DNA of 64,000 bases, from NCBI RefSeq assembly GCF_015461845.1, contig NZ_JACOPW010000001.1:1438757-1502756 (forward strand), read 5' to 3'. The DNA comes from Pseudomonas mucoides. GTDB taxonomy: Bacteria; Pseudomonadota; Gammaproteobacteria; Pseudomonadales; Pseudomonadaceae. Both the position numbers and the translations under genes were made by a program. The notes beneath the pieces are model-generated. The model worked only from the letters and a program-made list of their open reading frames with translations. It searched no databases and was not told the origin of the DNA. Below are positions 8,750 to 18,168 of the stretch, piece by piece; position 1 is the first letter of the stretch; each line of letters begins with the position of its first letter.

Positions 8750-9331
8750 TCAGTTTTCCTGCAACAACGGCTGCAGGGCTTTATCGATGGCCTCCCGAGC
8801 GCGGAAAATCCGGGAGCGCACGGTACCCACCGGACATTGCATGACGGCTGCAATGTCCTCGTAACTCAGACCATCGAATTCACGTAAAGTTAAAGCCGTA
8901 CGTAAATCTTCTGGCAGTTGCTGGATGGTCCGATGGACGGTGCCTTCGATCTCATCCCGCAGCAACGCTCGTTCTGGCGACTCGAGATCCTTGAGGCCAT
9001 GATCGCCATCGTAGAACTCTGCATCCTCGGAACTGACATCGCTATCCGGCGGCCGACGGCCGCGCGAAACCAGATAGTTTTTCGCCGTGTTAATGGCGAT
9101 GCGGTAAAGCCACGTATAAAACGCGCTGTCTCCGCGAAAATTCCCTAGGGCTCGGTATGCCTTGATAAAGGCTTCCTGCGCCACATCCTGGGCTTCATGG
9201 GTGTCGTGCACGAAACGCACGATCAACCCGAGAATTTTGTGCTGGTATTTCAGCACTAGCAGATCGAAAGCTCGCTTGTCGCCACGTTGAACGCGCTCGA
9301 CCAGCTGCTGATCCTCTTCCTGGGTTAGCAT
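8750..9331 (-). CDS. algU: Extracytoplasmic stress sigma factor AlgU (sigma-22/RpoE)
   Basis: AlgU (AlgT, sigma-22) directs transcription of envelope-stress and alginate genes. The 193-residue product contains sigma region 2 (from FDLLVLKYQHKILGLIVRF through AQEAFIKAYRALGNFRGDSAFYTWLYRIA) and region 4 (LPEDLRTALTLREFDGLSYEDIA). The ATG at 9331 is preceded by GAGGAG and gives the normal family start MLTQEEDQQ. A longer frame to 9529 is a shadow extension. The order algU-mucA-mucB-mucD on one strand is the standard operon, and nadB is divergent as in other pseudomonads. Confidence 0.98.
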   Translation of the reverse strand: MLTQEEDQQLVERVQRGDKRAFDLLVLKYQHKILGLIVRFVHDTHEAQDVAQEAFIKAYRALGNFRGDSAFYTWLYRIAINTAKNYLVSRGRRPPDSDVSSEDAEFYDGDHGLKDLESPERALLRDEIEGTVHRTIQQLPEDLRTALTLREFDGLSYEDIAAVMQCPVGTVRSRIFRAREAIDKALQPLLQEN

Positions 9332-9887
9332 GAACACTCCTCGATAAGCTCGGAGGAAGCTTGCATAACTAAACGACCAGACTTGCAAACATAGACTCGG
9401 GCTTTCCGCAAAAGTTCTCCCCCTCCAAGCAAGTTTCCTGCGGGCTCTGATTTGGCACGCACGAAAAGCGCAGCGCGGGTTACCGGCTGCGCGAATAATC
9501 TTGTCGTCGGATTCGCCAGCAAGGATCAAACTGCAGATCCTGCCCTGAAGCCGACACTGTCCCTTGAATCAGGCAACCGTCTATTGATCTTTGGCCTTTG
9601 GCAAAAGTTCCATTATTTAAAACCGGACGGCACCGACATTGTGAGACCGTGAGTAGAAAAATACTGTTAAATCCACGATACAGTCGCCTTGTCGTCGAAC
9701 CGGTCAAAAAACCATCCGACGAAGCGTCGAGTATTTCCCGTCACAGTAGTTTCACAATGCCATATGCGCTCGGGTATTGTGCCGCTCCCCCCCTCTATAT
9801 ACTAGTGGGCTGTGTGGCCGACTTGACTCGCCGTTCCAGCAGTCTTGCGCCAACCCCGACCCGGGTCGCTTTGAGCGGAATCCTGAA
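9332..9887. other. Divergent algU-nadB intergenic region
   Basis: This 556-bp region holds the AlgU-type promoter near its left end and must hold the nadB promoter. Short open frames crossing it on both strands have no family resemblance or ribosome binding site. I see no RNA motif or strong palindrome. Confidence 0.5.
9391..9417 (-). promoter_or_regulatory. AlgU-dependent autoregulatory promoter of algU
   Basis: On the minus strand GAACTT is followed after 16 bp by TCTAT, which matches the AlgU/RpoE consensus (GAACTT, 16-17 bp, TCTGA). It lies about 60 bp upstream of the algU start. Positive autoregulation from such a promoter is established in P. aeruginosa. Confidence 0.8.
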
Positions 9888-11504
9888 ATGAGCCAACAGT
9901 TTCAACACGATGTTCTGGTGATTGGCAGCGGCGCTGCCGGTTTGAGTCTTGCGCTGACCCTGCCCGGTCACTTGCGCATCGCGGTGCTGAGCAAAGGCGA
10001 CCTCGCCAACGGCTCGACATTCTGGGCCCAGGGTGGCGTCGCTGCCGTACTGGATGACTCCGACACCGTTGAGTCCCATGTCGACGACACCCTCAATGCC
10101 GGCGGTGGCCTGTGCCATGAAGACGCCGTGCGCTTTACCGTCGAGCACAGTAAAGAAGCGATTCAATGGCTGATCGACCAAGGCGTGCCGTTTACCCGCG
10201 ATGAACAATCCGGAACCGAAGACGGCGGGTTCGAGTTTCACCTGACCCGCGAAGGCGGCCATAGCCATCGGCGCATCATTCATGCCGCCGATGCCACCGG
10301 CGCTGCGATATTCAAAACGTTGCTGGCCCAGGCCAGACAACGGCCGAACATCGAATTGCTGGAACAGCGCGTCGCGGTGGACCTGATCACCGAAAAACGC
10401 CTCGGACTGGAAGGCGACCGCTGCCTCGGCGCCTACGTACTCAACCGCGGGACCGGCGAAGTCGACACCTACGGCGCACGTTTCGTCATCCTCGCGTCCG
10501 GTGGCGCAGCCAAAGTCTACCTCTATACCAGCAACCCCGACGGCGCCTGCGGAGATGGCATCGCCATGGCCTGGCGTTCCGGTTGCCGGGTGGCGAACCT
10601 GGAGTTCAACCAGTTTCACCCCACTTGCCTTTACCACCCGCAGGCAAAAAGCTTCCTGATCACCGAAGCCCTGCGTGGCGAAGGTGCGCACCTCAAACTG
10701 CCTAACGGCGAGCGTTTCATGCAGCGCTTCGACCCGCGCGCAGAATTGGCGCCACGGGACATCGTTGCCCGGGCCATCGACCATGAAATGAAGCGCCTGG
10801 GTATCGACTGCGTCTATCTGGACATCAGCCACAAACCCGAAGCGTTCATCAAGACGCACTTTCCGACGGTGTACGAACGCTGCCTCGAGTTTTCCATCGA
10901 CATCACCAAGCAGCCGATCCCGGTGGTTCCGGCGGCGCACTACACCTGCGGCGGCGTGATGGTCGATCAGAACGGCCGCACCGACGTGCCGGGGCTGTAT
11001 GCCATTGGCGAAACCAGTTTCACCGGTCTGCACGGCGCCAACCGCATGGCCAGTAACTCGCTGCTGGAGTGTTTCGTTTACGCCCGTTCGGCGGCGGCGG
11101 ACATTCTTGAACAGTTGCCGCACGTATCGATCCCCGCCGCCCTGCCTATCTGGGATGCGAGCCAGGTCACCGATTCCGACGAAGACGTGATCATTGCGCA
11201 CAACTGGGATGAACTGCGCCGATTCATGTGGGACTACGTCGGCATCGTGCGCACCAACAAACGCCTGCAACGAGCGCAACACCGCGTGCGGCTGCTGCTG
11301 GACGAGATCGACGAGTTCTACAGCAACTATAAGGTCAGCCGCGATTTGATCGAATTGCGCAACCTGGCCCAGGTGGCAGAACTGATGATCCAGTCCGCCA
11401 TGGAACGCAAGGAAAGCCGGGGCCTGCATTACACCCTCGACTATCCGAATATGCTACCGGTTGCCTTGGACACTATTCTGGTGCCGCCCACCTACGTCGA
11501 CTGA
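9888..11504 (+). CDS. nadB: L-aspartate oxidase
   Basis: NadB oxidises L-aspartate to iminoaspartate, the first step of de novo NAD synthesis, in the cytoplasm. The 538-residue flavoprotein has the FAD-binding motif [13 protein letters not shown] near the N-terminus, substrate-domain motifs such as EGGHSHRRI and ALRGEGAHL, and the family signature [16 protein letters not shown] helical C-terminal domain begins near residue 430. I chose the ATG that gives MSQQFQHDV; an upstream in-frame ATG at 9777 adds a non-homologous leader. Confidence 0.97.
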   Translation: MSQQFQHDVLVIGSGAAGLSLALTLPGHLRIAVLSKGDLANGSTFWAQGGVAAVLDDSDTVESHVDDTLNAGGGLCHEDAVRFTVEHSKEAIQWLIDQGVPFTRDEQSGTEDGGFEFHLTREGGHSHRRIIHAADATGAAIFKTLLAQARQRPNIELLEQRVAVDLITEKRLGLEGDRCLGAYVLNRGTGEVDTYGARFVILASGGAAKVYLYTSNPDGACGDGIAMAWRSGCRVANLEFNQFHPTCLYHPQAKSFLITEALRGEGAHLKLPNGERFMQRFDPRAELAPRDIVARAIDHEMKRLGIDCVYLDISHKPEAFIKTHFPTVYERCLEFSIDITKQPIPVVPAAHYTCGGVMVDQNGRTDVPGLYAIGETSFTGLHGANRMASNSLLECFVYARSAAADILEQLPHVSIPAALPIWDASQVTDSDEDVIIAHNWDELRRFMWDYVGIVRTNKRLQRAQHRVRLLLDEIDEFYSNYKVSRDLIELRNLAQVAELMIQSAMERKESRGLHYTLDYPNMLPVALDTILVPPTYVD

Positions 11505-11925
11505 ACGTCAATCGAACCCGCAGACGTCGGTGCACATCCGCCGCCTGCGAGTCGCGGGGTACGCAGATCGACCGGATACGTTGTTCGCCGCGCAGGCGAA
11601 ACCGCAGCACCACGATCAACGGCAGCGCCAGGCTGTCCGGTCGCAACTGCACCGGCTGCCAACCCCGCGCCTGATTCCACAACTGCCAGCCTTCGGCATC
11701 GCGACGCAAGCCGCGATATGCCTGCGGATGTGTCAGCAGAATCTGACGGGGTAATACCCAAACGCCATGCGCCAGACAGCAGAAAGCGCCGAGCACACTG
11801 GCCCAGACCGGTATAGACAAAAGAAACAACGAGCCCAGCGCGAACAGCTGGGCCAGAAGATACGCCGCCAGCAACTGCCGTGAGGCATGCCAGCGGCATT
11901 CGAACGCATTACTTGGGCTGGACAC
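11473..11925 (-). CDS. YgfX/CptA-like membrane protein
   Basis: This 150-residue protein has two adjacent membrane segments (about residues 17-58) followed by a soluble domain with [20 protein letters not shown], resembling the YgfX (CptA) family. In enterics YgfX is encoded with YgfY/SdhE and has been reported as a toxin-like inhibitor of cytoskeletal proteins, though that role is debated. Here it overlaps the 3' end of sdhE by 17 bp and its own 3' end overlaps nadB on the opposite strand by about 30 bp. The sdhE overlap implies translational coupling. Confidence 0.75.
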   Translation of the reverse strand: MSSPSNAFECRWHASRQLLAAYLLAQLFALGSLFLLSIPVWASVLGAFCCLAHGVWVLPRQILLTHPQAYRGLRRDAEGWQLWNQARGWQPVQLRPDSLALPLIVVLRFRLRGEQRIRSICVPRDSQAADVHRRLRVRLTFSRRRWAAPE

Positions 11926-12163
11926 GGTCCAGGATCATGCGAACCATGCGCTGAAGCTCCGGATCTTCCGATTCGGCGCGTTCCATGAACCAGCCGAACA
12001 TGTCCTGATCTTCGCACTCGAGCAGCTTGCGGTAGCAATCGCGGTCGACATCGTTGAGGTGCGGGTAGACTTCTTTGACAAACGGCACCAGCAATACGTC
12101 CAGCTCAAGCATGCCGCGGCGGCTGTGCCAGTAGAGGCGATTCAGTTCAACATCTTCGACCAT
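11909..12163 (-). CDS. sdhE: FAD assembly factor SdhE (YgfY/CptB)
   Basis: SdhE helps attach FAD covalently to the flavoprotein subunit of succinate dehydrogenase. The 84-residue product has the family RGMLELD motif ([15 protein letters not shown]) with its conserved RGxxE, plus [12 protein letters not shown]. The ATG at 12163 gives the normal family length; an upstream extension to 12259 is not family-like. It is paired with the YgfX-like gene and divergent from ygfZ. Confidence 0.93.
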   Translation of the reverse strand: MVEDVELNRLYWHSRRGMLELDVLLVPFVKEVYPHLNDVDRDCYRKLLECEDQDMFGWFMERAESEDPELQRMVRMILDRVQPK

Positions 12164-12312
12164 GGAGCGCTCCTCAAATAGGCGGCAAGTATACAGCCCC
12201 GCGCCTCGTCGAACAGTCGGCTTTGGTCGGGCACTGCCGACCTTTTGTGAACTACCCATTTCACGGGCGCCCCCTTATGATGTCCCCCAGACTCTTTACC
12301 CTGCGATGACCC

Positions 12313-13254
12313 ATGGCCGATTCTGCTTTTTTCTGCACCCTGTCTCACGAAGGCGTTCTCGCGGTCCGCGGCGCGGATGCCGGCAAATTCCTGCAAGGCC
12401 AATTGACCTGCAACCTCAATTACCTCAGTGAAACCCAAGCCAGCCTGGGCGCGCGCTGTACGCAAAAAGGCCGGATGCAGTCGAGTTTCCGCATCCTGCT
12501 GGAAGGTGACGGCGTAGTGATGGCCATGGCCACCGAACTGCTGGAACCGCAACTGGCGGACCTGAAGAAGTACGCCGTGTTCTCCAAATCCAAATTGACC
12601 GACGAAAGCGCCGCCTGGGTCCGCTTCGGCCTTGATCATGGCGATGCCGCGCTGAGCAGCCTTGGCCTGGCGTTGCCGGCAGACACCGACAGTGTCGTGC
12701 GTCTCGAAGGCCTGATCGCCATCCGCGTCTCGCCGGATCGCGCGGAACTGTGGGTCGCCGCCGATCAGGCCGTCGCCATCAAGGGCAAGCTGTCCGCCCT
12801 GCTGGCCGAAGGCACTTTGAATCAATGGCTGCTGGGCCAGATCCGCGCAGGGATCGGTCAGGTCATGCCGCAAACACGAGAATTATTCATTCCGCAGATG
12901 CTCAACCTGCAAGCCGTCGGTGGTGTGAGCTTCAAGAAAGGCTGCTACACCGGTCAGGAAATCGTCGCGCGCATGCAGTACCTGGGCAAACTCAAGCGCC
13001 GCTTGTACCGTCTGACCCTGGACGCCAGCGAATTGCCCGCCCCCGGCACGCCGCTGTTTTCCCCGAGCCATGGCAGTTCCATCGGCGAAGTGGTGCTGGC
13101 GGCCAACGCGGAACAAAACATTGAACTCCTTGCCGTGCTGCAAGCCGAAGCTGCCGAGGGTGGCGACATTCATCTCGGCACCCTGGAAGGACCCGCCCTG
13201 AACTTGCTCGACCTGCCTTACTCACTGGACCGCGATCGCGAGATCCAGCGTTAA
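12313..13254 (+). CDS. ygfZ: Folate-binding Fe-S cluster protein YgfZ
   Basis: YgfZ is a tetrahydrofolate-dependent factor that maintains certain Fe-S enzymes such as MiaB. The 313-residue product shows the GcvT-like fold and the diagnostic motif KGCYTGQEIVARMQYLGK (about residues 213-230) with the essential Cys. The N-terminus has the usual L.V.G.DA..FLQGQLT block (VRGADAGKFLQGQLTCN). It is divergent from sdhE and followed 34 bp later by the HDOD gene. Confidence 0.93.
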   Translation: MADSAFFCTLSHEGVLAVRGADAGKFLQGQLTCNLNYLSETQASLGARCTQKGRMQSSFRILLEGDGVVMAMATELLEPQLADLKKYAVFSKSKLTDESAAWVRFGLDHGDAALSSLGLALPADTDSVVRLEGLIAIRVSPDRAELWVAADQAVAIKGKLSALLAEGTLNQWLLGQIRAGIGQVMPQTRELFIPQMLNLQAVGGVSFKKGCYTGQEIVARMQYLGKLKRRLYRLTLDASELPAPGTPLFSPSHGSSIGEVVLAANAEQNIELLAVLQAEAAEGGDIHLGTLEGPALNLLDLPYSLDRDREIQR

Positions 13255-13288
13255 CCGCAGCATTTGTGGCAACACCTAGAGAAACGAA

Positions 13289-14110
13289 ATGAGCGATCTG
13301 GCGGAAAAGGTCCAACAGGATTTGGTTGAGGCCATCGATAACGATGACCTGGTTCTGCCAACGTTACCGGAAGTGGCCATGCAGATTCGCAAGGCCGCCG
13401 AAGACCCGGAAATCAGTGTCAGCACCCTGAGCAAAGTGATCGGCCGTGATACGGCGTTGTCGGCGCGCCTGATCAAAGTGGTCAACAGCCCACTGCTGCG
13501 CGCGACTCAAGAAGTTAACGACCTGCACACGGCGATCACGCGACTGGGCGTCAACTACAGCAGCAATCTGGCGATCGGTCTGGTGATGGAACAGATTTTC
13601 CACGCCCGCTCCGAGGTGGTGCAGCAGAAGATGCACGATGTCTGGCGCAAAAGCCTGGAGATCGCCGGGGTCAGCTATGCGCTGTGCCGCAGCTACACGC
13701 AACTCAAGCCCGACCAGGCCGCCCTCGGCGGTCTGGTGCATCAGATTGGCGTGTTGCCGATTCTGACCTACGCCGAAGATCACTATGAGCTGCTGTCCGA
13801 CCCGGTCAGCCTCAACCATGTGATCGACCACATTCACCCCCTGATCGGCGACAAACTGCTCAGGGTTTGGGAGTTTCCGGAGAAACTGGTGATGGTTCCG
13901 GGACAATACCTGGACTTCAAGCGTGAATCCGAGCGGATTGATTATGTGGATCTGGTGCAAGTGGCCAGCCTGTATTGCCACAAGGACAGCGACCACCCGT
14001 TGGCCCGTTTCGACCTGACCAGCGTGCCTTCATTCAAGAAGCTTGGGATTGATCTGGAAAACGACGCGGTGATCAAGGATCTGGAAGAATCGCGGTCGAT
14101 GTTTTACTAG
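13289..14110 (+). CDS. HDOD-domain signalling protein
   Basis: The 273-residue protein consists of one HDOD domain, a degenerate relative of the HD phosphohydrolases, spanning about residues 20-215 (LPTLPEVAMQIRKAAEDPEISVSTLSKVIGRDTALSARLIKVVNS). HDOD proteins act in signalling and motility/biofilm control but usually lack enzymatic activity. No receiver or output domain is attached. It follows ygfZ closely and may share its transcript. Confidence 0.88.
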   Translation: MSDLAEKVQQDLVEAIDNDDLVLPTLPEVAMQIRKAAEDPEISVSTLSKVIGRDTALSARLIKVVNSPLLRATQEVNDLHTAITRLGVNYSSNLAIGLVMEQIFHARSEVVQQKMHDVWRKSLEIAGVSYALCRSYTQLKPDQAALGGLVHQIGVLPILTYAEDHYELLSDPVSLNHVIDHIHPLIGDKLLRVWEFPEKLVMVPGQYLDFKRESERIDYVDLVQVASLYCHKDSDHPLARFDLTSVPSFKKLGIDLENDAVIKDLEESRSMFY

Positions 14111-14129
14111 TCGAGACCGCGTCGCCCCC

Positions 14130-14207
14130 CATCGCGAGCAGGCTCACTCCTACGCTGGATCTGCGCTGAACTGAAAATCCCCTGTAGAAGTGAGCCTGCT
14201 CGCGATG
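14130..14207. repeat. REP/REPIN palindrome
   Basis: CATCGCGAGCAGGCTCACTCCTAC and, after about 33 bp, GTAGAAGTGAGCCTGCTCGCGATG form the two arms. It lies between the convergent HDOD gene and tctE, where it could also act as a transcription barrier. Confidence 0.9.
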
Positions 14208-14225
14208 AGGCCATACCAAGCACCC

Positions 14226-15614
14226 TCACTCCCCGGCAATAAAACTCACTCGAACCTTCAACCCCTTCGTCTCGCCATCATGCAGACTGATCTGCGCCAG
14301 ATGCGCGCGGCAGATCTCCCCCACAATCGCAAGCCCCAACCCAGACCCGGCGACCTGTTGATTACGCCGATAAAAGCGCTCAAACACCCGATCCCGCTCA
14401 TCCACCGGAATCCCCGGCCCGTCATCCTCGACCTCCAGCACCGCCGGTGCCGTGACCCGCAGAATCACATTGCCGCCCGACGGCGTATGAGCCAATGCGT
14501 TATCCACCAGGTTACTCAGCAATTCGTTCAGCAACGTCGGCTCACCGCGCAGCCACACCGGCTCGTCCGCTTCGAGTGCCAGGGCCACGCCGCGCGCATG
14601 GGCCAACGGCGCCATGGCCATGCCCAACTCCCGGGCTAACTGACTCAAATCCAGCAACTGCGCGCCGCCCTCGGCAATGGCCCGTGCACCGTTTTCGACA
14701 CGTGCCAACGACAGCAATTGATTGGCCAGATGCGTCAATCTGTCCGTGCCCTGGGCCGCCGTTTCCAGGGTACTGCGCCAGGTTTCCGGTTCACTCGCCC
14801 GCAGGCCAAGTTCCAGCCGCGCCTTGAGCGCTGCCAGCGGCGTACGCAGTTCATGGGCAGCATCGGCGATGAACTGCGCCTGGCGCTCGAACTGTCCGCG
14901 CAACCGCTCGGTAAAGTGATTGAGCGCGCGTACCAGCGGCCACAATTCGTGCTGCACTTCCACCAACGGCAATGGCCGCAGATCATCCGACTGGCGTTCT
15001 TCCACCGCCGTGCGCAAGCGCTCCAGCGGACGCAACGCCGCACTCACCGCGAACCACACCAGCAACAGCGCGCCAATCGCCAGCATGCCCAGCCGCAGTA
15101 GCGTATCCGCCGCCAGACTGCGCGCCATGCTGACCCGTGCTTCATCGGTTTCGGCCACGCGAATTTCCGCCATGCCATTCATGTTCGGCTCACTGACCGG
15201 CTTGAGCAGGCTGACCACCCGCACGTTCTGCCCGCGATAGGTGGCGTTGTAAAACCGTGCCAGCGCCGGGTAGTCATCGGTGCGCGGCGTTCCGGGCGGT
15301 GGCGCAGGAAGGTTTTCGTAACCGGAAATCAAGTTTTGGTGGATGTCATTGACCAGGTAAAAAATTCGCCCCTCACTGTCGTAGGCAAACGTATCCAGCG
15401 CCACGTAAGGCACGTCAGCACTGAGCGTGCCGTCACGCTGGGTGACACCCGCCGCAATGGTTCGCGCCGACGCCAGCAAGGTGCGGTCATACGCCGTGTC
15501 GGCCGCTTCGCGACCATTCCAGTACGCGCTCAAACCGCTGGCCAGCATTAACACCACCAGCAACAGCGCGAGGTTCCACAGCAACCGCCAGCGCAGGCTG
15601 CTGGGCTTATGCAT
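14226..15614 (-). CDS. tctE: Sensor histidine kinase TctE
   Basis: TctE is the membrane sensor of the TctD-TctE pair that controls tricarboxylate uptake. The 462-residue product has a first membrane helix at 13-31, a periplasmic sensor region from about 32 to 170 (2CSK-type N-terminal domain), a second helix at 174-193, then HAMP, HisKA with His254 in FIADAAHELRTPLAALK, and a HATPase domain (NLVDNALAHTPSGGNV, DDGPGIP, GSGLGLAIV). The ATG at 15614 overlaps the end of tctD by 8 bp, so the two are translationally coupled. The tctCBA transporter is divergent. Confidence 0.88.
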   Translation of the reverse strand: MHKPSSLRWRLLWNLALLLVVLMLASGLSAYWNGREAADTAYDRTLLASARTIAAGVTQRDGTLSADVPYVALDTFAYDSEGRIFYLVNDIHQNLISGYENLPAPPPGTPRTDDYPALARFYNATYRGQNVRVVSLLKPVSEPNMNGMAEIRVAETDEARVSMARSLAADTLLRLGMLAIGALLLVWFAVSAALRPLERLRTAVEERQSDDLRPLPLVEVQHELWPLVRALNHFTERLRGQFERQAQFIADAAHELRTPLAALKARLELGLRASEPETWRSTLETAAQGTDRLTHLANQLLSLARVENGARAIAEGGAQLLDLSQLARELGMAMAPLAHARGVALALEADEPVWLRGEPTLLNELLSNLVDNALAHTPSGGNVILRVTAPAVLEVEDDGPGIPVDERDRVFERFYRRNQQVAGSGLGLAIVGEICRAHLAQISLHDGETKGLKVRVSFIAGE

Positions 15615-16278
15615 CGCGGCTTTCCAGCAAGTAGCCAAGGCCACGGAACGTCACGATCGCGACCGGTTGGCCGTCGAGTTTTTTGCGCAAGCGATGCACG
15701 TAGATTTCGATGGCGTCAGGGCTGGCTTCTTCGTCCAGGCCGAACACCTGGGAGGCCAGTTGCTCTTTGCTCATCACCCGACCGGGCCGGGCGATCAACG
15801 CCTCGAGAACCGCCTGTTCGCGCGAAGTCAGGGTCAGCAATTCTTCACCGAGGGTGAAGCGCCGGGTGTCCAGATCATAGGCCAGCACGCCACAGCGCTG
15901 TTGACGCTCACCGCCCAGCACACTGCGGCGCAACAAGGCTTTGACCCGGGCTTCGAGTTCGGTCAGTTCAAAGGGTTTGGCGAGGTAATCGTCAGCGCCA
16001 AGGTTCAGGCCATGCACCCGATCCTTGACGTCGCTGCGCGCGGTCAGCATCAGCACCGGCAGGTTCTTCCCCCGAGAGCGCAAGCGCGCGAGCACTTCAA
16101 AACCGTCCATGCGCGGCAGGCCGACGTCGAGAATGGCCATGGCGTATTCCTCGCTGCTCAAGGCCAGGTCTGCGGCGACGCCATCGTGCAGCACATCCAC
16201 GGTCAGCCCGGTGCTCTTGAGCGCCTGGGCGACACTTTCGGCCAACTGCAAATGGTCTTCGACGAGCAGAACGCGCAT
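15607..16278 (-). CDS. tctD: Response regulator TctD
   Basis: This OmpR/PhoB-type response regulator of 223 residues has a receiver domain with phosphoacceptor Asp51 (AILDVGLPRMDGF), Lys101 (DDYLAKPF) and a C-terminal winged-helix domain (LTSREQAVLEALIARPGRVMS, DAIEIYVHRLRKKL). Next to tctE and divergent from tctCBA, it is probably the TctD activator responding to citrate or related tricarboxylates. Position and family support the name; ligand specificity is inferred. Confidence 0.88.
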   Translation of the reverse strand: MRVLLVEDHLQLAESVAQALKSTGLTVDVLHDGVAADLALSSEEYAMAILDVGLPRMDGFEVLARLRSRGKNLPVLMLTARSDVKDRVHGLNLGADDYLAKPFELTELEARVKALLRRSVLGGERQQRCGVLAYDLDTRRFTLGEELLTLTSREQAVLEALIARPGRVMSKEQLASQVFGLDEEASPDAIEIYVHRLRKKLDGQPVAIVTFRGLGYLLESRDA

Positions 16279-16672
16279 GGATCTTTACCTCATTCAGGGG
16301 ATGGTCGACGCCATTCTTTGGCGCGGAGTTTACAGCCGCATCCGCTGCTGTGAAGCCCGAAAGCCGTGAAAGCCTGCTGAAAGGTTAGTGAAAGGTTGGG
16401 CCGTTAGAGTCGCACCACGGAGGGTTTCGACTGCCGGCCTTCCAGTCGTGCTTTGAAATGTAGCTCCCGAAAAACGCCATGACGCGTTTTCGCCAATAAG
16501 AACAATAAAACGAGGTACTGCACCATGCTGTCCACACAGCTTCAGGCTTGCCCGCCCCACCTTTTCTTCAGAATCCCGTCGTTGATGCTTGCCAGCGCCG
16601 TTGTCGGCTGCACGACGCGAAACCGCCGCACCTGAAACATCCCCAAAAACAAAAACTCCCGTGGAGACAATA
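16279..16672. promoter_or_regulatory. tctD-tctC divergent control region
   Basis: This 394-bp divergent region should hold the tctDE and tctCBA promoters and any TctD binding sites. A 36-codon open frame at 16525-16635 on the plus strand encodes a hydrophobic stretch ending LASAVVGCTT; it could be a leader peptide or chance. No porin gene of the OprD/OpdH type, which often accompanies tct operons, is present here. Confidence 0.5.
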
Positions 16673-17650
16673 ATGAATCGATCACTGCGCCGTTTCGCCC
16701 TCGCCGCCAGCTGCATGCTGTTCGCCGGTCAATTGATGGCCGAACCCAAACGTCCGGAATGCATCGCCCCGGCCTCACCGGGCGGCGGTTTCGACCTCAC
16801 CTGCAAACTGGCGCAGAGCGCGCTGGTCAACGAAAAACTGCTGACCAAACCGATGCGCGTGACCTACATGCCCGGCGGTGTCGGCGCTGTGGCCTACAAC
16901 GCGGTGGTCGCTCAGCGCCCCGCCGATGCCGGCACGCTGGTGGCGTGGTCCAGCGGCTCTTTGCTGAACCTGGCCCAAGGCAAGTTCGGGCGTTTCGATG
17001 AAACCAACGTGCGTTGGCTGGCTGCCGTCGGTACCAGTTATGGCGCCATCGCGGTGAAAAGCGACTCGCCTTATAAAACCCTCGACGATCTGGTCAAGGC
17101 ACTGAAAGAAGACCCGAGCAAAGTGGTGATCGGTTCCGGCGGCACCGTCGGCAGCCAGGACTGGATGCAAACCGCATTGATCGCCAAGGCCGCCGGGATC
17201 AACCCGCGTGACCTGCGTTACGTCGCCCTCGAAGGCGGCGGTGAAATCGCCACCGCCCTGCTCGGCGGCCACATTCAGGTCGGCAGCACCGACATCTCCG
17301 ACTCCATGCCACACATCCTGAGCGGCGACATGCGCTTGCTGGCCGTGTTCGCCGAGAAGCGCCTGGACGAGCCGGAAATGAAAGACATCCCGACCGCCAA
17401 AGAGCAAGGCTACGACATCGTCTGGCCGGTGGTTCGCGGCTTCTACCTCGGGCCAAAGGTCAGCGACGAAGACTACGCCTGGTGGAAAGACGCTTTCGAC
17501 AAGCTGCTGGCGTCCGAAGACTTCGCCAAGCTGCGCGATCAGCGTGAACTGTTCCCGTTCGCCATGACCGGCCCGGAGCTGGACACCTACGTGAAGAAGC
17601 AGGTTGCGGACTACAAAGTGCTGGCCAAAGAGTTCGGCCTGATCCAGTGA
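16673..17650 (+). CDS. tctC: Tricarboxylate-binding periplasmic protein TctC
   Basis: TctC captures citrate-like tricarboxylates in the periplasm and hands them to TctAB. The 325-residue product has a signal peptide (RRFALAASCMLFAGQLMA) and the Bug/TctC family fold with CIAPASPGGGFDLTCKLAQ near the mature N-terminus, followed by MPGGVGAVAYN. The ATG at 16673 follows GTGGAGA; the longer frame from 16589 adds an unrelated leader. It is first in the tctCBA operon. Confidence 0.92.
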   Translation: MNRSLRRFALAASCMLFAGQLMAEPKRPECIAPASPGGGFDLTCKLAQSALVNEKLLTKPMRVTYMPGGVGAVAYNAVVAQRPADAGTLVAWSSGSLLNLAQGKFGRFDETNVRWLAAVGTSYGAIAVKSDSPYKTLDDLVKALKEDPSKVVIGSGGTVGSQDWMQTALIAKAAGINPRDLRYVALEGGGEIATALLGGHIQVGSTDISDSMPHILSGDMRLLAVFAEKRLDEPEMKDIPTAKEQGYDIVWPVVRGFYLGPKVSDEDYAWWKDAFDKLLASEDFAKLRDQRELFPFAMTGPELDTYVKKQVADYKVLAKEFGLIQ

Positions 17651-17708
17651 TCGCCTCTGTCTAGCGGCCGCGGCCCCGTTTCGCGGGGCTGCGGCACAGG
17701 AGTTTCCC

Positions 17709-18167
17709 ATGCTCTTACAACGCATTTTTGCTTCGGTGCTGTTGCTGGCCTGTGTTGGCCTGGCGCTGATGGCGTGGCCGTATCAAGCGGCTTTTTCCTA
17801 CGAACCAGTGGGGCCGCGAGCCTTTCCGCTGCTGATGCTCGGGCTGATGGGCCTTGCGCTGCTGTACATGGTATTTCGTCCCGCACCGATCAAGCACGAC
17901 GCTGACGAACCCCCGATGGACCGCGAGACCCTGAACAAAATCGGCATTTGCGTGGCGCTGTTGCTGGTGTTTGCCGGCACCTTCGAACCCCTTGGTTTCA
18001 TCGTCGCCAGCATCCTGATCGGCATTCCGATGGCGCGCCTGTACGGCGGTCGCTGGGTGCCCAGCATTGTGATCATCACGCTAATGGCCGTCGGCCTTTA
18101 CCTGCTGTTCGACAAGTTGATGGATGTCCCGCTGCCCTTGGGCGTGCTCGACGTTCTGGAGAACTGA
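17709..18167 (+). CDS. tctB: Tricarboxylate transporter small membrane subunit TctB
   Basis: The 152-residue product has four predicted membrane helices (about residues 5-22, 38-55, 77-105 and 110-135), the usual TctB topology. It forms the small membrane subunit of the tripartite tricarboxylate transporter. Its stop is one base before the tctA start. AGGAG precedes its ATG. Confidence 0.9.
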   Translation: MLLQRIFASVLLLACVGLALMAWPYQAAFSYEPVGPRAFPLLMLGLMGLALLYMVFRPAPIKHDADEPPMDRETLNKIGICVALLLVFAGTFEPLGFIVASILIGIPMARLYGGRWVPSIVIITLMAVGLYLLFDKLMDVPLPLGVLDVLEN

Positions 18168-18168
18168 T

